Assembly (NCBI GenBank): GCA_964400725.1
Contig: CAYNVS010000002.1
Location: 124,001-188,000 of the forward strand
Source of the DNA: CAYNVS01 sp964400725
GTDB taxonomy: Bacteria > Myxococcota_A > SURF-8 > CAYNVS01
Reading direction: 5' to 3'
Length of the DNA: 64,000 nucleotides
The notes beneath the pieces are model-generated. The model did not search any database. It saw nothing but the letters and a program-made list of their open reading frames with translations, and was not told the origin of the DNA. The position numbers and the translations under genes were made by a program. Below, piece after piece: positions 52,357 through 61,290 of this stretch. How positions within the stretch are numbered: the stretch's first letter is position 1; every line of letters starts with the position of its first letter.

Positions 52357-55230
52357 CTATTCTTCTATAAAGGTCTTTAGTTTGGAAGTTCTGGTTGAGT
52401 GCCGCAGCTTTTTAAGCGCCTTCGCCTCAATCTGCCGGATACGCTCGCGGGTTACGCGGAATTTCTTGCCGACTTCCTCCAACGTATGGTCGGATCGCTC
52501 TCCGATGCCGAAACGCATACGCAGAACTTTTTCCTCGCGCGGGGTAAGGGTGGCCAGAACCTTGCGCACCTGCTCGGCAAGGTTGGCGTTGATGCTCGCC
52601 TCGTCGGGCATGAGGACCTGCTTGTCCTCTATGAAGTCGCCCAGATGGCTGTCTTCCTCCTCGCCGATGGGGGTTTCCAACGAAATCGGCTCCTTGGCGA
52701 TTTTGAGGATTTTCCGAATCTTCTCGACCGGCATTTCCATGCGCTCGCCTATCTCTTCGGGCGTCGGTTCGCGGCCAATCTCTTGCACAAGCTGGCGGCT
52801 GGTGCGAATAAGTTTGTTTATCGTTTCAATCATGTGAACGGGAATGCGGATTGTGCGCGCCTGATCGGCTATGGCGCGGGTTATCGCCTGCCTTATCCAC
52901 CACGTCGCGTAGGTTGAAAACTTGTAGCCGCGCTGGTATTCAAATTTGTCCACCGCCTTCATCAGGCCGATGTTTCCCTCTTGAATGAGGTCGAGAAACT
53001 GCAGGCCGCGGTTCGTGTATTTTTTCGCGATTGAGACGACGAGCCTCAGGTTCGCTTCCACAAGCTCGGTCTTCGCGGTGTCGGCTTCGAGCTTTCCTTC
53101 GAGTATCCGGTTGTAAACTTCGCGCAGCCCTTCCACGCTCATCGAAACCGTTTTCTCGATTTCGGCGGTTCTGTCGAGCGCCTGCTGCGCCGTGGCGAAA
53201 ACGTTTTCAAGCTCCGCTTTATCGACGCCTATTTGTTCGAGGACTTTTTGCTGCGACTTCCCCTGCTTAGAGTACTGTTCCATCTTCGCAAAAAGCTCCC
53301 GCTCGTCCGCCAGCTGAAGCCTGCGCTGCATTCTCCCTATCAGGCGTTTGTTCTCGTCGCTGGCCTTTAGGAAACCTTCAATTTTCCCGACTATCTGCTC
53401 GATTTGTTTTTTATCGAAAACGATGTCTTTAAGAAGAGCGCGCAGCTCGGAGTTCACTTCTTCGAGTCTGTTGTTGAAGTCGCGCTGCTGACGCGGAGTC
53501 GGGGCTTCCTTCTCTTTGTAGCGTTCAATCATCCGCGCGCGCTTGGCCGCGGCTTCGGTAATTTTATCGAACAGATTTAAAAACCTCTCGGTCTGCGCTT
53601 CCTCGGAAATTTCCTCAAGCTCGTCGTCGTCCTTGAAAATTTCGTTCAGACGAACCTTGCCGTTCTTCACCTTTTCGCCGATTTCCAAAATTTGGCGTAT
53701 CGCGTAGTCGGTGTTTAAAATAACGTCCAGCATCATTTTCTGGCCGTTTTCAATCCTTTTGGCTATCAGCACTTCGCCGTCCCGGTCGAGAAGCGGAACC
53801 TGCCCCATTAATTTGAGATACTGCCGCACCGGGTCGCTGCCTCGTCCGGTCTCGATTTCCTCTTCAAGAATTTCCGGCTCTTCCTCTTCCTCGGCCTCAT
53901 CCTCGACTATTACCGGTTCTTTGCCCGCGCCGACGACGGAAATTTCGTTGTCCTCCAATATCTCTAAAATCGCGTCCACATCGACGGGGGTGGCGTCTTC
54001 GGGAAGAGCTTTATTAAGGTCGTCGTAGGTAAGAAATCCTTGGTCTTTTCCGCGTTCGAGAAGTTTTTGTATCGTTTCCAAATCGGTGCGGCGCTTAATG
54101 GCCTTGCGCGGATCCGCGTCGTCGATTTTTTCTTTTTTCTCGGCTTTCTCTTCGAGCGACTGTTCCTGCGCCGTCTCTTTTTTCGCCTTCTTTTTACCTT
54201 CTTTTTTTTCGGGCTCGACGGCGGCTTTCATTTCCTTTTTTGGCTCTTCCTCTTTTTTGGCGCTCTTTTTCTCCGGTTTAACGAGCTTATCCCGCGCTTC
54301 TGGTTTGGCGTTTTTTTTCGGCTCCTCTTTTTTCGCCGTTTCTTTCTTCGTTTCAGCTTTGAGCGGCTTTTTCGGCTCCGGCTTCTTGGCCGTTTCCTTC
54401 TTTATCTCGGCTTTTTTAGCCTCGGCCTTAGCCGGCTTTTTCGGCTCCGGCTTTTTGGCCGTTTCCTTCTTCGCCTCGGTCTTGACTGGTTTCTTCGGCT
54501 CCGGCTTTTTGGCCGTTTCCTTCTTCGCCTCGGCCTTTGCCGTCTTTTTCGGCTCGGCCTTGGCGGGCTTTTTCGCTTCCGGTTTTTTCGCCGCCTCTTT
54601 CTTGGTTTCGGTTTTGACCGTCTTTTTCGGCTCCGGCTTCTTCGGCTCGGCCTTGGCCGTCTTTTTCGCTTCCGGTTTTTTCGCCGCCTCTTTCTTGGTT
54701 TCGGTTTTGACCGTCTTTTTCGGCTCCGGCTTTTTGGCCGTTTCCTTCTTCGCCTCGGTCTTGACTGGTTTCTTCGGCTCCGGCTTTTTGGCCGTTTCCT
54801 TCTTCGCCTCGGCTTTTTTTGCCTCGGCCTTTGCGGGCTTAGGCTTCTCCGCGCTTTTGGCGGGTTTAGCTTTGACCGGCTCGGCCTTGGCCGTCTTTTT
54901 CGCTTCCGGCTTTTTCGGCTCGGCGCCTTTAAGCTGCTTTTTTTCCGCCTTCGCGTCTTTCTTCGCGGTTTCCTTTGAGTTCGCGCCCTTGGACGCATCG
55001 GGCTTCTTCGCTTCTTTTTTCTCTTTTGTTTCCTTCACGGGCTTCCCTTTTTTCTCTTCGCCTTTGCTTTTTTCCGCCGAGGCCGCCTCGGTTTTGGTTG
55101 CGCTCTCTTTCGTTTCGCGCGGAGCCGCTTTGGCGGGTTCCTCGTCTTTTTTACCGAGCATCTTGCGCGCGAACTTCCCCACCGTGTCCGCTATTTTTTT
55201 TGCGGCGTTCTTTGTTTCTTTGGCGGCCAT
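52357..55230 (-). CDS. rpoD: Primary sigma factor RpoD with a 375-residue Lys/Ala/Pro/Glu repeat extension
   Basis: 957 residues, against about 600-700 in most relatives. From about 378 it is a normal group-1 sigma: region 1.1 (RTDLETIQKLLERGK), 1.2 (DPVRQYLKLMG), 2 (EGNIGLMKAVDKFEYQRGYK, TYATWWIRQAI), 3, and 4 (TLTPREEKVLRMRFGIGER, RVTRERIRQIE). Residues 1-375 are histone-H1-like, made of repeats of the AKKETAKKPEPKKPVKTE type. The start is credible: AAGGAG sits at the right distance and the ATG is 1 bp past the dnaG stop. The extension is encoded by near-identical DNA repeats. Confidence 0.95.
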   Translation of the reverse strand: MAAKETKNAAKKIADTVGKFARKMLGKKDEEPAKAAPRETKESATKTEAASAEKSKGEEKKGKPVKETKEKKEAKKPDASKGANSKETAKKDAKAEKKQLKGAEPKKPEAKKTAKAEPVKAKPAKSAEKPKPAKAEAKKAEAKKETAKKPEPKKPVKTEAKKETAKKPEPKKTVKTETKKEAAKKPEAKKTAKAEPKKPEPKKTVKTETKKEAAKKPEAKKPAKAEPKKTAKAEAKKETAKKPEPKKPVKTEAKKETAKKPEPKKPAKAEAKKAEIKKETAKKPEPKKPLKAETKKETAKKEEPKKNAKPEARDKLVKPEKKSAKKEEEPKKEMKAAVEPEKKEGKKKAKKETAQEQSLEEKAEKKEKIDDADPRKAIKRRTDLETIQKLLERGKDQGFLTYDDLNKALPEDATPVDVDAILEILEDNEISVVGAGKEPVIVEDEAEEEEEPEILEEEIETGRGSDPVRQYLKLMGQVPLLDRDGEVLIAKRIENGQKMMLDVILNTDYAIRQILEIGEKVKNGKVRLNEIFKDDDELEEISEEAQTERFLNLFDKITEAAAKRARMIERYKEKEAPTPRQQRDFNNRLEEVNSELRALLKDIVFDKKQIEQIVGKIEGFLKASDENKRLIGRMQRRLQLADERELFAKMEQYSKQGKSQQKVLEQIGVDKAELENVFATAQQALDRTAEIEKTVSMSVEGLREVYNRILEGKLEADTAKTELVEANLRLVVSIAKKYTNRGLQFLDLIQEGNIGLMKAVDKFEYQRGYKFSTYATWWIRQAITRAIADQARTIRIPVHMIETINKLIRTSRQLVQEIGREPTPEEIGERMEMPVEKIRKILKIAKEPISLETPIGEEEDSHLGDFIEDKQVLMPDEASINANLAEQVRKVLATLTPREEKVLRMRFGIGERSDHTLEEVGKKFRVTRERIRQIEAKALKKLRHSTRTSKLKTFIEE
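54340..54900. repeat. Coding tandem repeats inside rpoD
   Basis: The Lys-rich extension is built from imperfect units near 54 bp. Long stretches are identical, for example about 90 bp near 54441-54533 recurring 279 bp later, and about 70 bp near 54570-54639 recurring 90 bp later. This indicates recent in-frame duplication. Confidence 0.8.
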
Positions 55231-55231
55231 T

Positions 55232-57022
55232 TTAAGCGCTCCTTTGCAGCGTGCTTTTTATTTCTTCCCGACGCGTCAACAGCCCGCGCCTTTGTTCGAG
55301 CAATTTTCTCAACCGTAAGTTGTCTCCGGCCGCCTCCGCGGACTTAATGGAGCCTGCGAGCGCGTTTATTTCTTCCTCGACCGCCTCCCTCTCAAGGCTT
55401 GCAAGCGCGAATTCCAACCGCGCCGCGTCGTCTTCGTCCGCGCAACTCTTTTTGGAAAAAAGATATTCGCGGACCTTTGCTCGAAGCGGAGAATCGCCCT
55501 CGCCCGCTATTTTGCTCAGCGGGACTTTGTTTTCGACGGCTTTTTGCAGCAAGCCCCGCGCCTCTTGAGAAAGAGCAATCTTACTTATTCTATTCATTAA
55601 TTGCGCGTCGTCAAAAAACGAGTCGTTTTTTAATAAACACGCGAAAAGAGAAATTTCATGCCGCGAAAATTTTTCGCCTTCAAATTTCGCCGCTTCCTTG
55701 GCTTCGCCGTATTTTTTTACCCCTTCCGCCTTTTGCATGGCCGACCTTATCGCTTCTTCTCGCGTCGAAAGCAGATAAGCGGCGCGGTTGATGAACGGCT
55801 CGCGGCCCGCGGCGTCGGGGGCGGCGGCGATTATTGCGGCGGTTTCGCGTATCAGCTCGGCTTTGGCCTGCGAAGACTGCGCCGTTTTGGCCTTCTCCGA
55901 AATAACCGCCGAAAAAAGCTCCTCGGCGGCGTCGATCAATTTTTTCATCGCGTCCGCGCCGTATTTGCGCAAAAAGTCGTCAGGGTCGAGTTTTTCGGGA
56001 AGAAAAACCACGCGGGCGTCTATTCCAATGGCCATTACGAGCGGCAGAGCGCGGAACGCGGCCTTTTTTCCGGCGTCGTCGCCGTCGAAGATTATTGTCA
56101 ATCGCGCCTGATGCCGTTTTATTATTCGCAGCTGGTCTTCCGTCAGCGCGGTTCCGCACGGAGCCACCGTCGCGCCGAAACCGGCCATGTGCATGCGCAT
56201 CGCATCGACGTTTCCTTCCACAAGTATCGCCTCGCCGCTCTTGCGTATCGCCTCCCGCGCCAAATGATAGCCGAAAAGTATTTTGCTTTTCTGGTACAAA
56301 GGCGTTTCGGGCGTGTTTATATACTTCGCGTCCTCGTTCGCAAGCGTGCGGCCGGAGAAGCCGAGAGGCTGCTTTTCGCGCATAAGAACCGGAAACATGA
56401 GCCTGTTGCGAAACCGGTCGACGTAACGCATGTCGCTTCTGACTATAAGACCGGCTTTTTCCGCGTCCTCCTCGCTTATTCCTTTGGCCTTTAGGCGCTG
56501 CGCAAGCGCGTTGTAACCGTCCGGCGCGCACCCCAGCCCGAATTTCCGCGACCAATTTTCGGGTATTTCCCTTTTTTCAAGGTATGCGCGGGCGTGAGCG
56601 CACGACGGATCTTCCGTAAGGCACGAGTAGAAAAAGCGCGCGGCCTCGACGTTGGCGGCCAAAAGCCTTGCTCGCGCGTCCTTTCCTCCGTTCGATTCCC
56701 CCGCTAACGCCGGCTCCCGCGTCCTTTGCGGCATTTCCAATCCGGCCTTGTCCGCAAGCTCCTCCAGCGCCTCCATAAACGACAGACGCTCCATTTCCGT
56801 TAAAAACTTTATCGCGTCGCCCCCTTTTCCGCACCCGAAGCAGTGAAACAGATTTTTTTCGGCGTCCACGTGAAAGGACGGAGTTTTTTCCTGATGGAAG
56901 GGGCAAAGTCCTACGAAGCGGCTTTTGCCCGCCTTTTTTAGCTTGACGTATTTCTCCACAACGTCGGTTATGGATACCCTTTCCTTAACCTCCTCGATAA
57001 AGCGCGTAAAGTCATCGCTCAC
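55232..57022 (-). CDS. dnaG: DNA primase
   Basis: 596 residues. The N-terminal CHC2 zinc finger is visible as CPFHQEKTPSFHVD...FHCFGCGKGG. The TOPRIM catalytic core follows (ILVEGNVDAMRMHMAG with the catalytic Glu; IIFDGDDAGKKAA with the Asp pair). The C-terminal helicase-binding region is less conserved, as usual. It synthesises RNA primers at the fork with DnaB. It sits directly upstream of rpoD, with an RBS for rpoD within its last codons: the classic macromolecular-synthesis operon. Confidence 0.97.
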   Translation of the reverse strand: MSDDFTRFIEEVKERVSITDVVEKYVKLKKAGKSRFVGLCPFHQEKTPSFHVDAEKNLFHCFGCGKGGDAIKFLTEMERLSFMEALEELADKAGLEMPQRTREPALAGESNGGKDARARLLAANVEAARFFYSCLTEDPSCAHARAYLEKREIPENWSRKFGLGCAPDGYNALAQRLKAKGISEEDAEKAGLIVRSDMRYVDRFRNRLMFPVLMREKQPLGFSGRTLANEDAKYINTPETPLYQKSKILFGYHLAREAIRKSGEAILVEGNVDAMRMHMAGFGATVAPCGTALTEDQLRIIKRHQARLTIIFDGDDAGKKAAFRALPLVMAIGIDARVVFLPEKLDPDDFLRKYGADAMKKLIDAAEELFSAVISEKAKTAQSSQAKAELIRETAAIIAAAPDAAGREPFINRAAYLLSTREEAIRSAMQKAEGVKKYGEAKEAAKFEGEKFSRHEISLFACLLKNDSFFDDAQLMNRISKIALSQEARGLLQKAVENKVPLSKIAGEGDSPLRAKVREYLFSKKSCADEDDAARLEFALASLEREAVEEEINALAGSIKSAEAAGDNLRLRKLLEQRRGLLTRREEIKSTLQRSA

Positions 57023-57088
57023 AGCGGAAGCCCCTGCCCGACGGTTGGATGCGAGCCGCCCGAAGCGGCTTTTTCCCGAAAGAAAGCG

Positions 57089-57217
57089 CTAGTCGTTGAC
57101 CGTAACTTTTTTGTGCGTGTCGCGTCCGGTCTTGATTTTAGCCAGGCGCCGCTTTTTCTTCGCCTGACCCTTGATTCGCTTCATCTTCGGCGTATTTCTG
57201 CTGTCTGCGCGGCCCAT
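57089..57217 (-). CDS. 42-residue basic protein upstream of dnaG
   Basis: A short frame with an excellent TAAGGAG site 6 nt ahead of the ATG. It encodes 42 residues beginning MGRADSRNTPKMKRIKG and continuing with a KKKRRLAKIK stretch, about 40% Lys/Arg. It is not ribosomal protein S21, which occupies this operon position in many bacteria. The composition suggests RNA or ribosome binding. I recall similar 'MGR(A/S)DSRNxxKM' small proteins in deltaproteobacteria but cannot verify this. Confidence 0.75.
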   Translation of the reverse strand: MGRADSRNTPKMKRIKGQAKKKRRLAKIKTGRDTHKKVTVND

Positions 57218-57278
57218 GAATTGCTCCTTAAGCGTTAAAATGCAAATCGTTAAGCATAAAAGCTATGCAAACAAAAAA

Positions 57279-57306
57279 TATATATATATTTTTCTTTCGT
57301 TTGCAA
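57279..57306 (-). promoter_or_regulatory. Possible promoter for the small gene-dnaG-rpoD operon
   Basis: On the minus strand TTGCAA (57306-57301), a 16-nt spacer and TATATA (57284-57279) within a very AT-rich tract, about 60 nt upstream of the 42-residue gene. Confidence 0.4.
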
Positions 57307-57415
57307 GTTTAATATCATATTTTTCTCGGCGCTTACGGGCCGGGGTTGTTTTAATTCAGTTTGCAAACAAATGTTTTATCCCGCGGAACGCGCCCGACAT
57401 TAAAAGCTCGGCGTC

Positions 57416-58357
57416 TTAACCGCAATTACGCGCCGCTATCGCGCAGTTGCGCAAAAAACGCTCATGCCCCGTACGGTAGATTGTCGTATTTGCGTAGCGC
57501 GCCGAGAAATCGTCCGCAGTCATGGCGAGCGCCTCCGCAAGATTTACGCGCAAAAAATTTGCGCTGCAATCGTCCGCCTCCGCCGCTCGCATCCGTTCAG
57601 CGTTATGCGGGCAGGCCGTCTGACAGGCGTCGCAGCCGAAAACCCTCGCGCCGAACCTGCGCGCCAAATCGTCCGGTATAACCCCTTTGCGTTCAATAGT
57701 AAGGTAAGCGACGCAAAGACGGGCGTCGAAGCCTGTCTCCGACAGCGCGCCGGCGGGGCAGGCGTCGATGCAGGCGCGGCACGAGCCGCAATTTAAGCCG
57801 GGCTGGGAAGGCCGTTCCGCAAATATTGTCTCAATTCGAGACGAGGTAATTATTATGCCTATATTCCCGAAAGATCCGCTGCCGGGGACTATTAAGCAGC
57901 GATTTTTGCCGATGAACCCAAGCCCCGACCGCCGCGAGGCGGCGCGCTCCAATATCGGCGCGGAATCGACCGCGATTACGCTCTCGCTCGACGGATCGAG
58001 CTCTTTTAGCGCGTCCGCAATCATCTTCAATTTCTCCGTTACGGCGGCGTGATAGTCGGGCGGAGCGGCAAACGCGGCAATCTCTCCGAACCCTTTTGGC
58101 GCCGGTTTGGGCGGCGGCAAGTAAGGAACAAAGGCGGTCAAAACGCTTTTTGCTCCTTTCAACAGGCTTTCAGGGCTTGCGCGGCGGTCTGCGTCTCTCG
58201 CAAGATAAGCCATATCGCCGTTGGCGCCTAAGTCCGTCCACGCCTTTAGAATAGCGGCGTCATGGACAAAGGCAGACGCGTCCGTCGCGCCTAACGCCAG
58301 TATTCCGGCTTTTTCGCGCGCCCCGAAAAGCTCGCGTAAGGGTATAGGCTTTTTCAT
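57416..58357 (-). CDS. queG: Epoxyqueuosine reductase
   Basis: I use the ATG at 58357 (MKKPIPLREL); an in-frame ATG at 58378 is also possible. About 313 residues. The cobalamin-dependent reductase core has the catalytic-type Asp in IAVDSAPILERAASRRSG. Two [4Fe-4S] sites follow (CGSCRACIDACPAGAL and CDACQTACPHN). It reduces epoxyqueuosine to queuosine in tRNA wobble positions. It lacks the C-terminal HEAT-like region found in longer QueG proteins. It is transcribed divergently from grpE across a 230-bp AT-rich gap. Confidence 0.92.
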   Translation of the reverse strand: MKKPIPLRELFGAREKAGILALGATDASAFVHDAAILKAWTDLGANGDMAYLARDADRRASPESLLKGAKSVLTAFVPYLPPPKPAPKGFGEIAAFAAPPDYHAAVTEKLKMIADALKELDPSSESVIAVDSAPILERAASRRSGLGFIGKNRCLIVPGSGSFGNIGIIITSSRIETIFAERPSQPGLNCGSCRACIDACPAGALSETGFDARLCVAYLTIERKGVIPDDLARRFGARVFGCDACQTACPHNAERMRAAEADDCSANFLRVNLAEALAMTADDFSARYANTTIYRTGHERFLRNCAIAARNCG

Positions 58358-58543
58358 CCGCTTTCTCGCAAAACGCAAAAAGACGCCGTATTTTTAATAT
58401 TTCGACGCCGCAGATTCGTCAATAATAAATAACGATTATTTTTTACGGCAATATTCGATTATTACCATTTTAATTGAAGCGCGGTTAATATTTATCAACA
58501 TTATTAATACCATTGCCTTTCTATTAAAAAGTTCTTCTTCTTC

Positions 58544-58571
58544 TTGACAAGAATTCAAATTCTGTTAGATT
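58544..58571 (+). promoter_or_regulatory. Promoter with operator-like inverted repeat for grpE-dnaK
   Basis: TTGACA (58544-58549), a 16-nt spacer and TAGATT (58566-58571). The spacer contains the perfect inverted repeat AGAATT-CA-AATTCT (58550-58563), placed where a repressor would block RNA polymerase. The HrcA CIRCE sequence is not present. Confidence 0.6.
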
Positions 58572-58587
58572 TGTTGGAGACAAAACG

Positions 58588-58653
58588 ATGGTTAGAGAAT
58601 TTTTAGGCGGATCGCTTTTATTGACCTTATTATTTATTGGGTTTGGAATATGA
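58588..58653 (+). CDS. 21-residue hydrophobic leader peptide overlapping grpE
   Basis: The frame has its own GGAGA site 7 nt ahead of the ATG and encodes MVREFLGGSLL followed by hydrophobic residues, ending at a TGA that overlaps the grpE ATG (ATGA). grpE itself has little ribosome-binding sequence, so its translation may be coupled to this peptide. The peptide has no recognisable regulatory codon run and could be a membrane microprotein. Confidence 0.5.
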   Translation: MVREFLGGSLLLTLLFIGFGI

Positions 58654-59375
58654 GCGAAAAAGACAATCCGACTTTGAAAAACGCGCCTCAAGGCGCGAAA
58701 AAAAGCGCGGAAGATTTAATGGAAGATTTAATGCAGGCCGCGTTGAAGGCCGTTGAAAAAGACGACGGCGAAACGGCCGAAGGGGAAACTATCGAGGTGT
58801 CGGAAGACGCTTTTACCGAAGACAAGAAGGAGCCGGAAAAAGAAGAGGCGTCGGATACGACAAAAATGCCGACCGCCGGAATGGACGGCGTTTACAAATC
58901 TAAAATAGCCGAATTGACGGCTCAATACGAAGAAGCCAAAAAAAGGGCGGACGATTTTTATAATAAACTTTTACGCATGGCCGCGGACTTCGACAACTTT
59001 AAAAAGCGGGCCGCCGCGGAGCGCGCGTTCATTGTCAACAACGCCAACGAACAGCTTTTCACCGAGCTGCTGCCGACAATAGACAACTTTGGGCGCGCCA
59101 TCGAGCATATAAAGCTGGAGACCGCCGACAACCAATCCCTCAAGGGAATGGAAATGATATTTAATCAAATGATGGAAGTTTACGGACGGTTCGGCCTCAA
59201 GCGTTTCAGCGCGGTCGGGCAGAAGTTTGACCCGAATTTCCATCAGGCGGTAAGCGTAAGCGAAACTTCCGAAGCCGAACCGGACACGGTGGTCGAGGAA
59301 TACGCCGCGGGGTACATGCTTCACCAAAAATTATTGCGCCCCGCAATGGTAGTCGTCGCTAAGCGTCCGGCCTAA
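58650..59375 (+). CDS. grpE: GrpE nucleotide exchange factor
   Basis: 241 residues. An acidic, poorly conserved N-terminal 85 residues precede the GrpE core: a long helix (KSKIAELTAQYEEAKKRADDFYNKLLRMAADFDNFKKR), then LLPTIDNFGRAI and the beta-domain end VVEEYAAGYMLHQKLLRPAMVVVAK. It releases ADP from DnaK. The start at 58650 follows from the ATGA overlap with the leader peptide. dnaK follows after 55 bp; no dnaJ is seen in the window. Confidence 0.96.
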   Translation: MSEKDNPTLKNAPQGAKKSAEDLMEDLMQAALKAVEKDDGETAEGETIEVSEDAFTEDKKEPEKEEASDTTKMPTAGMDGVYKSKIAELTAQYEEAKKRADDFYNKLLRMAADFDNFKKRAAAERAFIVNNANEQLFTELLPTIDNFGRAIEHIKLETADNQSLKGMEMIFNQMMEVYGRFGLKRFSAVGQKFDPNFHQAVSVSETSEAEPDTVVEEYAAGYMLHQKLLRPAMVVVAKRPA

Positions 59376-59430
59376 AGATTTAAAATAATAATTGCATAAG
59401 GCAATGTTTTCAACTTGTTAGGAGACCCGA

Positions 59431-61290
59431 ATGAGCGATAAAGTTATTGGAATAGACCTCGGAACGACCAACTCGTGCGTCGCGGTTGTCGAAGGCGGAG
59501 AACCCGTTGTAATACCAAACAGCGAAGGCTCGCGCACGACCCCTTCGATCGTGGCTTTTACCGAGCAGGGCGAGCGTTTGGTTGGGCAGATCGCCAAGCG
59601 TCAATCCGTTACAAATCCTGAAGAAACGATTTCCGCGGTTAAAAGGCTCGTCGGAAGAAGATACGACAGCCCCGAAGTCGCCAAAGCTATAGCGATGGTG
59701 CCTTACCAAATCGTTAAAGCCCCGAACGGCGACGGCTGGGTTCGCGTGAAATCCCGCGATTATTCGCCCGCGGAAATTTCGTCGTTCGTTTTGATGAAGA
59801 TGAAGCAGACCGCCGAGGATTATCTTGGGGACGAGGTTAAGGACGCCGTAATTACCACGCCCGCGTACTTCGACGACGCGCAGAGACAGGCGACGAAAGA
59901 CGCCGGACGCATCGCGGGTCTCAACGTGCTGCGCATCATTAACGAGCCTACCGCCGCGGCTCTCGCCTACGGACTTGACAAAGACGCCAGCGGACAGCTC
60001 ATAGCCGTTTACGACTTGGGCGGCGGAACGTTTGATATTTCTATCCTTGAAATAGGCGACGGCGTCTTCGAGGTCAAGGCGACCAGCGGCGACACCTTTT
60101 TGGGCGGCGAAGATTTCGACATACGCATCGTCAATCATTTCGCGGAAGAATTCATGCGCGATTTCGGAATTGATCTGCGTCAGGACAGAATGGCCTTGCA
60201 GCGTTTGAAGGAAGCGGCGGAGCGCGCCAAGCACGAGCTTTCCACGATGCTGGAAACCGAAGTCAACCTTCCGTTCATTACGGCGGACGCGACGGGGCCG
60301 AAGCATTTCCAAACCGTTCTCACGCGCTCCAAACTCGAACAGCTCGTTATGGATCTCATCGACCGCACGATAGACCCCTGCAAACAGGCTTTGCGCGACG
60401 CGAACCTCTCTATAAATCAAATTCATACGGTAGTTCTCGTCGGCGGACAAACGAGAATGCCGAAGGTTCAGGAAAAAGTCGCGGAGTTTTTCGGCAAGCA
60501 GGCTTATAAAGGGCTCAACCCCGACGAAGTCGTCGCGATTGGCGCGGCGATTCAGGGCGGCGTTTTGAAAGGCGAGCTTGAAGACGTTCTTCTCTTGGAC
60601 GTCATTCCGCTTTCGCTCGGCATCGAGACGCTGGGCGGAGTTTTTACCAAAATCATCGACCGCAACACAACCATTCCGACGACGCGCTCGGAAATATTCT
60701 CCACCGCCGCGGACAACCAACCCGCGGTCAGCGTGCACGTGCTTCAAGGCGAGCGCCCTCTGGTTAAAGACAACCGCTCGCTGGCCCGCTTCGAGCTGGT
60801 AGGCATTCCGCCCGCTCCGCGCGGCGTTCCGCAAATCGAGGTTACTTTCAACGTTGACGCCAACGGCATTTTGCAGGTTTCGGCGAAGGATTTGGGAACG
60901 GGCAAGGAGCAGGCCGTCCGCGTAACGGTAACCGGCGGACTTTCGGAAGATCAAATCAGCCGCATGGTTGACGAGGCGGACAAATTTAAGGACGACGATT
61001 TGCGCAAGAAAGAGATGGCCGAACTGCGCAACGAGGCCGACACGCTTATTTATACGACGGAAAAAGCGCTGGTCGAATACTCTGACAAGTTGGGGCGCGC
61101 CGACATCGACAAAATAAACGAGAGGCTTACGGAGCTTAAAATCGTTCTGCGCGGAAAAGACGTCGCGGCTCTGCGCGTGGCTCTGGACAAAGCCAACGAC
61201 GCGGCTCACCGCATAGCGGATATTATGTACGAAGAAGCGTACAACGCCGCAAGCTCCGAGATGGAATCGGCGGACAAGAAGAAAAAGTAG
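59431..61290 (+). CDS. dnaK: Chaperone DnaK (Hsp70)
   Basis: 619 residues with TTAGGAGA ahead of the ATG. Signatures include GIDLGTTNSC, YDLGGGTFDISI and VLVGGQTRMPKVQ in the ATPase domain, and the LLDVIPLSLGIETLGG linker and substrate-binding domain. The C-terminal tail is short and Lys-rich (SADKKKK), without the EEV-type ending of many bacterial DnaK proteins. The protein folds and refolds clients with GrpE and a J-protein. The very long opposite-strand frame over this gene is a codon-bias shadow. Confidence 0.97.
   Translation: MSDKVIGIDLGTTNSCVAVVEGGEPVVIPNSEGSRTTPSIVAFTEQGERLVGQIAKRQSVTNPEETISAVKRLVGRRYDSPEVAKAIAMVPYQIVKAPNGDGWVRVKSRDYSPAEISSFVLMKMKQTAEDYLGDEVKDAVITTPAYFDDAQRQATKDAGRIAGLNVLRIINEPTAAALAYGLDKDASGQLIAVYDLGGGTFDISILEIGDGVFEVKATSGDTFLGGEDFDIRIVNHFAEEFMRDFGIDLRQDRMALQRLKEAAERAKHELSTMLETEVNLPFITADATGPKHFQTVLTRSKLEQLVMDLIDRTIDPCKQALRDANLSINQIHTVVLVGGQTRMPKVQEKVAEFFGKQAYKGLNPDEVVAIGAAIQGGVLKGELEDVLLLDVIPLSLGIETLGGVFTKIIDRNTTIPTTRSEIFSTAADNQPAVSVHVLQGERPLVKDNRSLARFELVGIPPAPRGVPQIEVTFNVDANGILQVSAKDLGTGKEQAVRVTVTGGLSEDQISRMVDEADKFKDDDLRKKEMAELRNEADTLIYTTEKALVEYSDKLGRADIDKINERLTELKIVLRGKDVAALRVALDKANDAAHRIADIMYEEAYNAASSEMESADKKKK

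Noticed and set aside
54340..54900. Regular DNA repeats considered as a CRISPR array
   Set aside because: In-frame coding repeats of RpoD without unique spacers; no cas genes in the window.
54086..55318. 410-residue plus-strand frame rich in Phe/Ser/Leu
   Set aside because: It is the antisense of the Lys-rich repeats of rpoD; low-complexity composition keeps it open and it has no independent support.
57089..57217. Small gene considered as rpsU (S21)
   Set aside because: Sequence lacks S21 motifs although the operon position matches.
58379..58587. CIRCE/HrcA operator upstream of grpE
   Set aside because: No TTAGCACTC-N9-GAGTGCTAA-like sequence; a different inverted repeat is present.
59410..61209. 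599-residue minus-strand frame opposite dnaK
   Set aside because: Codon-bias shadow of dnaK; no signal, domain or ribosome-binding site.
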